Shown here: piece by piece, positions 31,590 to 34,734 of the stretch
Numbering within the stretch: the first letter of the stretch is position 1
Layout: every line of letters begins with the position of its first letter
DNA from: Oscillatoriales cyanobacterium USR001
GTDB lineage: Bacteria; Cyanobacteriota; Cyanobacteriia; Cyanobacteriales; Microcoleaceae
Length of the DNA stretch: 34,734 bases
Assembly (NCBI GenBank): GCA_001698425.1
Contig: MBRE01000025.1
Span: 1-34,734 of the forward strand
Direction of reading: 5' to 3'
Translations under genes and position numbers: made by a program
The notes under the pieces: model-generated
The model's input: the letters and a program-made list of their open reading frames with translations, nothing else
Told to the model about the DNA's origin: nothing
Databases searched by the model: none

Positions 31590-32057
31590 ATGAGTAACAA
31601 TCCTATGATATCTCCCGATCTTGAACAAGTTCCTGAAATATTTACCCGTCATATTGGTACTTGGCAAGGTGAGTATATTAAAACTGATAAAAGTGGGCAT
31701 TTTTCTCGTAGCTTTGTCGGTAGTTTTACGATCGCGATTGAGGGAAGTCAGTATCGACAGGTTAACAAGTATGAATACTCAGATGGCTCTCGTCTTCAGC
31801 TTGATTTTGAAGGGCATTTTGAAGATCGAATGTTAAAATTGTTTTCTAGTAGTTATTCTGATTTTTCGGCGATCGCGTGGGATGCGGGTCAAGATTTAGT
31901 TTGCTTTCGAGCAACTAAAACTCAAGATGATGGGGTGATTACGTTTATGGAAACAATAACTTTGCTTGCTGCAAATCATCGGGTTCGTAGCACTCAAGCC
32001 TTTAAAGATGGCATTTTTGATGGTATTTGTTTTATCGAGGAAATGCGGGTTGCCTAA
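31590..32057 (+). CDS. DUF3598-like protein (calycin-type fold predicted)
   Basis: The 155-residue protein has EIFTRHIGTWQGEYIKTD at the start and alternating beta-strand pattern throughout (RQVNKYEYSDGSRLQLDFEG), typical of cyanobacterial DUF3598 proteins, which are thought to form lipocalin-like barrels related to CpcS lyases and to bind hydrophobic ligands. No catalytic residue can be named. GGAGG about 12 bases before the ATG supports the start. Position right behind a flavin monooxygenase suggests the two act on the same small molecule (inference). Confidence 0.65.
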   Translation: MSNNPMISPDLEQVPEIFTRHIGTWQGEYIKTDKSGHFSRSFVGSFTIAIEGSQYRQVNKYEYSDGSRLQLDFEGHFEDRMLKLFSSSYSDFSAIAWDAGQDLVCFRATKTQDDGVITFMETITLLAANHRVRSTQAFKDGIFDGICFIEEMRVA

Positions 32058-32083
32058 TTTGAAGTTGGGAAACCGTAGCTTTG

Positions 32084-32135
32084 TTTAATTAGCGATCGCT
32101 CATTCGAGGTTTAATTAGCGATCGCTCTTTCGAGT
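32084..32135 (+). repeat. 26-bp tandem duplication with HIP1 core
   Basis: Two copies (32084-32109, 32110-32135) match at 24 of 26 positions. Each contains AGCGATCGCT. The following stretch to 32190 is AT-rich (TTTTTAATT runs). Confidence 0.9.
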
Positions 32136-32212
32136 GAAATTAAATTAATGATTTTTTAATTTTTAATTTTAATTTTTAATTCGATCGCACGATCTTCTTC
32201 TGCACCTATACT

Positions 32213-32228
32213 TAAGATTGGGATCTTA
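32213..32228. promoter_or_regulatory. small dyad in leader of UPF0367 gene
   Basis: TAAGAT-TGGG-ATCTTA, perfect 6-bp arms, 21 bases upstream of ATG 32250 and followed by a T7 run. Could be an operator or a weak attenuator. Confidence 0.3.
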
Positions 32229-32249
32229 CAGTTAATTTTTTTACACCGA

Positions 32250-32522
32250 ATGTTCACTATCGACATCATTCTGAAGTCAACCTCCGTCTCACTCTCAGTG
32301 CAACGGAAATTAGAGGGCGATGCTGAAACTGTGTATCAGCAAGTGATGGATGCCATCCGCGCCTCCCAACCCCAGATTCTCGAACTCACCTGCGAGAAAA
32401 ATCCTGAGAAAAAAGTGGCTGTCCTCAGCAGTGAAATTTCTGCGGTGGTAGTTTCTCAGAAATCCGGCGCGTCGGCGACTGGGAGATCCCCAGGTTTTGT
32501 TACCCTCACCGCAGCAGAATGA
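32250..32522 (+). CDS. UPF0367 family protein
   Basis: The 90-residue protein matches the cyanobacterial UPF0367 family: VSLSVQRKLEGDAETVYQQV, ILELTCEKNPEKKVAVLSSE and a Val-rich IASAVVV-like strand. Family function is unknown. Cyanobacterial members are short and soluble, as here. The gene overlaps the next one by ATGA (32519-32522), so the UPF0367 protein and the ATPase are translationally coupled. No clear ribosome site lies before ATG 32250. Confidence 0.82.
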   Translation: MFTIDIILKSTSVSLSVQRKLEGDAETVYQQVMDAIRASQPQILELTCEKNPEKKVAVLSSEISAVVVSQKSGASATGRSPGFVTLTAAE

Positions 32523-33217
32523 GTTTACCGGGTACAGAAACCCAGATGACTGAGGCGGCGATTACGGTGCGCGATTTGTGCTTTAGCTGGCCAAAGGGCG
32601 ATCGCGTTTTGCAAAATTGCTGTCTGGAAGTGCCCAAGGGTCAATTCTGGATGCTTTTGGGCACGAATGGCAGTGGTAAGTCAACGCTGCTAAGGATTTT
32701 TGCCGGCCTATTGCGCCCCCAATCTGGGGAAATTACGATTGAGGGAAAGTTGGGTTTTGTCTTCCAAAATCCCGATCATCAATTGGTGATGCCAACGGTG
32801 GGGGCGGATGTGGCTTTTGGTTTGGTGGAAGAAAAACTGGCGATCGCGCAGGTACGAGAAAGGGTTGATGAAGCTTTGGCGGCCGTAAATTTGTTGGATT
32901 TGCAGCGACGGCCAATTTATGCGCTGAGTGGAGGACAAAAACAAAGGATTGCGATCGCGGGTGCGATCGCCCGTCATTGTGAGGTTTTACTATTAGATGA
33001 ACCTACGGCTTTACTCGATCCTGATTCTCAGTTAGATTTGGTGGCCAGCGTGCAGCGTTTGGTGAAAAATCGTGGGTTAACTGCTTTGTGGGTGACTCAC
33101 CGTTTGGATGAATTAAATTATTGTGATGGCGCTTTTTTGTTAGAGAAAGGTGAGGTAGTCGATCGAGGCGATCCGGTAAGATTGAAGCAGCGGTTGATGC
33201 AAGTTCAAGAGGTTTAG
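32519..33217 (+). CDS. ECF/CbiO-type ABC transporter ATPase
   Basis: The 232-residue ATPase has Walker A GTNGSGKST, Q-loop FQNPDHQLVMPTVGADVAFG (the NPDHQ form typical of energy-coupling-factor and cobalt transporters), signature LSGGQKQR, Walker B LLLDEPTA and H-loop THRLDEL, all intact. No T component (CbiQ/EcfT) or S component is in the window. Plant plastids have related soluble ABCI ATPases. The start overlapping the UPF0367 stop is used; ATG 32546 is an alternative. Likely membrane-associated at the cytoplasmic face; substrate unknown. Confidence 0.88.
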   Translation: MSLPGTETQMTEAAITVRDLCFSWPKGDRVLQNCCLEVPKGQFWMLLGTNGSGKSTLLRIFAGLLRPQSGEITIEGKLGFVFQNPDHQLVMPTVGADVAFGLVEEKLAIAQVRERVDEALAAVNLLDLQRRPIYALSGGQKQRIAIAGAIARHCEVLLLDEPTALLDPDSQLDLVASVQRLVKNRGLTALWVTHRLDELNYCDGAFLLEKGEVVDRGDPVRLKQRLMQVQEV

Positions 33218-33228
33218 CTATGTTTATA

Positions 33229-33254
33229 GAGGAGATGAAATGAGGAGATGAAAT
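33229..33254 (+). repeat. 13-bp tandem duplication containing ribosome site
   Basis: GAGGAGATGAAAT occurs twice in succession just upstream of the TTG start at 33256. Each copy carries a GGAG ribosome site; the second is eight bases from the TTG. The ATGs in the copies run quickly into stops. Confidence 0.85.
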
Positions 33255-33255
33255 A

Positions 33256-33651
33256 TTGAATGAAACAGACAGATTATTGGGAAATTTAGCAGGAAAAACA
33301 GATATTGTCTTAGAAGAAAAACTTAAAATAGTAGAGCAGCATATCGCCAAATTTGAGACATGGAAACCTAATGAAGCAATGCTCAACAGACTGCGAAATG
33401 CACTCAATCAAAAACAAGAAATCTCCGGTGCCGATCTTAGTTTTTACTATCACGAGCTATTTGAATCCCAGAGAACTTTTCAACTCATGCAAACAGGTAT
33501 GAGTTTTCCAGAAGCTCAAATAATCGCTCACAATCAAGCTATAGCCGAGTATGCAGTTTCGGGCTACAGTATTTATCATCCAGAAGTAATAGAGGCTTTT
33601 CCCGATGAGTTTAATCACAACTGGCGTAACGCTTGGGGAATCAACAGGTAA
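33256..33651 (+). CDS. putative polymorphic-toxin-type C-terminal domain protein
   Basis: The 131-residue protein starts at TTG 33256 with GGAG (33244-33247) eight bases upstream. Residues 1-55 are helical and charged. Residues 56-130 contain a run of spaced conserved-looking residues: SGADLSFYYHELFES (H66, E67, E70), an AHNQAIAEY helix (H92), and SIYHPEVIEAFPDEFN (H108) ending in NWRNAWGI. From memory this pattern resembles C-terminal toxin domains of large secreted Rhs/hemagglutinin proteins. No signal peptide, repeats or delivery domain are present, so it could be an orphan toxin cassette. Function is not established. It overlaps the next gene by 47 bases. Confidence 0.5.
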   Translation: MNETDRLLGNLAGKTDIVLEEKLKIVEQHIAKFETWKPNEAMLNRLRNALNQKQEISGADLSFYYHELFESQRTFQLMQTGMSFPEAQIIAHNQAIAEYAVSGYSIYHPEVIEAFPDEFNHNWRNAWGINR

Positions 33652-34186
33652 ATTAATTGTGCTTAATCTGAGTGGATACCGGAAAGCAAGGATTTGGCTG
33701 GGTGCATTGCCAGAACTAAACTATCCCGTAGTCAAGGTTTTGTCACGTACTAAAGATGCGAAAAAAGATGATATTTCTGAAGTGCGGCGCACCGCTGTTG
33801 AGATGTTTATTCCAACAGGAGGCAGATTTATTTACGGACTCCTAGAAGCTGAATTTACGCCCACAAATTTAGGAGAATTTTCGATCAAAGTTGCGACTTC
33901 TGCAAATACAGGAAATCCTGTTGATTGGTCACTGGCTGCAAGCGTTGATGAAGTTTGCGCCGGAATTCCGTTAGAATATTCTGAGAGCATTATCGAAGGT
34001 GCTTTGAGTGCAGGAGGAGATATTCTCGGCTCTGGTATTCTTTGCTTTGAAGGCGGGGCTCACGGTGCTTTAAGTTCTTCAAATCGCATTTTTAGACACT
34101 TAGCTACAACCGCAGTTCGGATACTTGCTTGTCCTTTTGAGTCAGTTTCAGAGGAGAATTTAACTGCTCTTGTTGCTAGTTTTTAA
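33605..34186 (+). CDS. protein resembling isolated EF-G domain IV
   Basis: The 193-residue protein begins inside the previous gene; AGAGG (33591-33595) nine bases before ATG 33605 supports the overlap. GTG 33659 is a non-overlapping alternative. Residues about 60-175 line up by eye with EF-G/TetM domain IV: TGGRFIYG (71-78) with SGGRGQYG, GIPLEYSESIIEGA (120-133) with the VIPxEYIPAVxxGI helix, and GGAHGALSSSNRIFRHLA (150-167) with the GSYHDVDSSxxAFKLA loop that reaches the decoding centre. No GTPase or other EF-G domain is present. It may be the immunity partner of the upstream protein or act on ribosomes; both are inference. Confidence 0.5.
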   Translation: MSLITTGVTLGESTGKLIVLNLSGYRKARIWLGALPELNYPVVKVLSRTKDAKKDDISEVRRTAVEMFIPTGGRFIYGLLEAEFTPTNLGEFSIKVATSANTGNPVDWSLAASVDEVCAGIPLEYSESIIEGALSAGGDILGSGILCFEGGAHGALSSSNRIFRHLATTAVRILACPFESVSEENLTALVASF

Positions 34187-34265
34187 GCAGAGTTGATGTG
34201 TATTTGTTGGTTGTGTTTTGCGATCGCACTTAAGAGACAATTAAAATTAAAAATTACCATAAATC

Positions 34266-34568
34266 ATGCAAATTACGATCGACCTTCCCGATAACCTGTC
34301 CCTGACTGAAGCCGATGTGCGGATAGAACTCGCGATCGCACTTTATCAGCAGTACAACCTCCGTCTCGATCGAGCCGCTCAACTCGCTGCAAGTGCTGTG
34401 GACGACTTCTACCAACTATTAATCGATCGCAATATTATCACCCGGTCCGCAGATCCCGATAACGACTCAGACGAACTCATTTTAGCTAGTCTCCGTAACT
34501 CCCTCCAACAAATTAAAGAAGGCAAATTGCATCCTATTTCCGAACTTTGGGATGGCATTGATGACTGA
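34266..34568 (+). CDS. antitoxin-like small protein
   Basis: The 100-residue protein starts with MQITIDLPDNL, a beta-strand beginning common in UPF0175- and RelB-like antitoxins, and has LDRAAQLAASAVDDFYQLL (helix-turn-helix-like) and the C-terminal segment LASLRNSLQQIKEGKLHPIS then ELWDGIDD, which is typical of cyanobacterial antitoxins fused to or paired with RelE/PIN toxins. The toxin start overlapping its stop is still visible but the toxin is lost (see 34561). No ribosome site is apparent. Confidence 0.6.
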   Translation: MQITIDLPDNLSLTEADVRIELAIALYQQYNLRLDRAAQLAASAVDDFYQLLIDRNIITRSADPDNDSDELILASLRNSLQQIKEGKLHPISELWDGIDD

Positions 34569-34614
34569 CGAGATCCCCCTTTGGTATTACCACTTGCAGA
34601 TAGATTACTGTTAA
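34561..34614 (+). pseudogene. truncated toxin-position ORF at window end
   Basis: ATG 34561 overlaps the antitoxin stop by eight bases and reads MTDEIPLWYYHLQIDYC before a stop. The overlap and first residues fit the start of a toxin gene in a coupled pair; the rest is absent. The 25-bp terminal repeat begins about 95 bases further on, so an insertion or deletion probably removed the gene. Confidence 0.35.
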
Positions 34615-34709
34615 ATGGAATACGATCGCGCCTACATTCAGGTTGCAGCCGACTCAAACAGCAATTTGGCAAAAATTATAACAAAATGCCATAAAATGTG
34701 CAATCATTC

Positions 34710-34734
34710 TATTATACCATTTCTAAAAAAGTTT
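34710..34734 (-). repeat. right copy of 25-bp terminal inverted repeat
   Basis: Exact inverted copy of 13-37. It includes the TATAAT hexamer on the minus strand, pointing into the window. The window stops here, so whether the identity continues beyond is unknown. Confidence 0.75.

Noticed and set aside
34569..34692. Open frame after the antitoxin stop (reading ...LPLADRLLLNGIRSRL...)
   Set aside because: No start codon or known motif was found; it could be the edge of an element but cannot be supported.

Overview
The window reads as chromosomal DNA of a filamentous cyanobacterium. Supporting signs are the many HIP1-type GCGATCGC sites, heptanucleotide tandem arrays of the STRR kind in several intergenic gaps, a tRNA-Lys that closely resembles chloroplast trnK exons, and cyanobacterium-typical genes (A2-type coxA, UPF0367, the TamB/TIC236-like giant protein, DUF3598, DUF4351, two Uma2 proteins). 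The genus is not determined. Both window ends carry inverted copies of the same 25 bp, so the segment is probably bounded by copies of a dispersed element.

Layout. 1-5.3 kb: a methyltransferase-like protein, then a minus-strand pair made of a response-regulator/histidine-kinase hybrid and a REC-GGDEF-EAL protein whose GGDEF half looks dead and whose EAL half looks active; then a DUF4351 protein and a small gene followed by a broken partner. 5.4-9.0 kb: a 1209-residue HTH-nSTAND-WD40 protein with 14 nearly identical blades. 9.2-10.6 kb: a pentapeptide-repeat protein, a small Cys-rich membrane protein, and a graveyard holding an amino-acid ABC ATPase fragment and a PIN-toxin fragment.

10.6-16.8 kb: the respiratory core. 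ctaB-ctaA (heme A synthesis) are transcribed leftward and coxB-coxA-coxC (aa3-type cytochrome c oxidase) rightward from a shared 425-bp divergent region with two dyads. The same heptamer, CAGTTAA, fills the ctaA/ctaB and coxB/coxA gaps in the sense orientation. The coxA/coxC gap is a 176-bp MITE-like element with four 36-bp units that each look like a terminator hairpin.

16.8-26.0 kb: a Uma2 gene flanked by direct copies of what looks like the speD promoter region, speD (spermidine synthesis), a coiled-coil tail-anchored protein, queF (queuosine synthesis) and a 2095-residue TamB protein. 26.0-30.4 kb: a second Uma2 gene, tRNA-Lys(UUU), an aldose-1-epimerase-like protein and a membrane-anchored CapA-like protein. 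30.4-34.7 kb: a flavin monooxygenase with a DUF3598 protein, a UPF0367/ECF-type ATPase pair with a 4-base overlap, and then the least explained part: a putative toxin-domain protein overlapping a protein that resembles isolated EF-G domain IV, followed by an antitoxin-like gene whose partner is cut short at the window edge.
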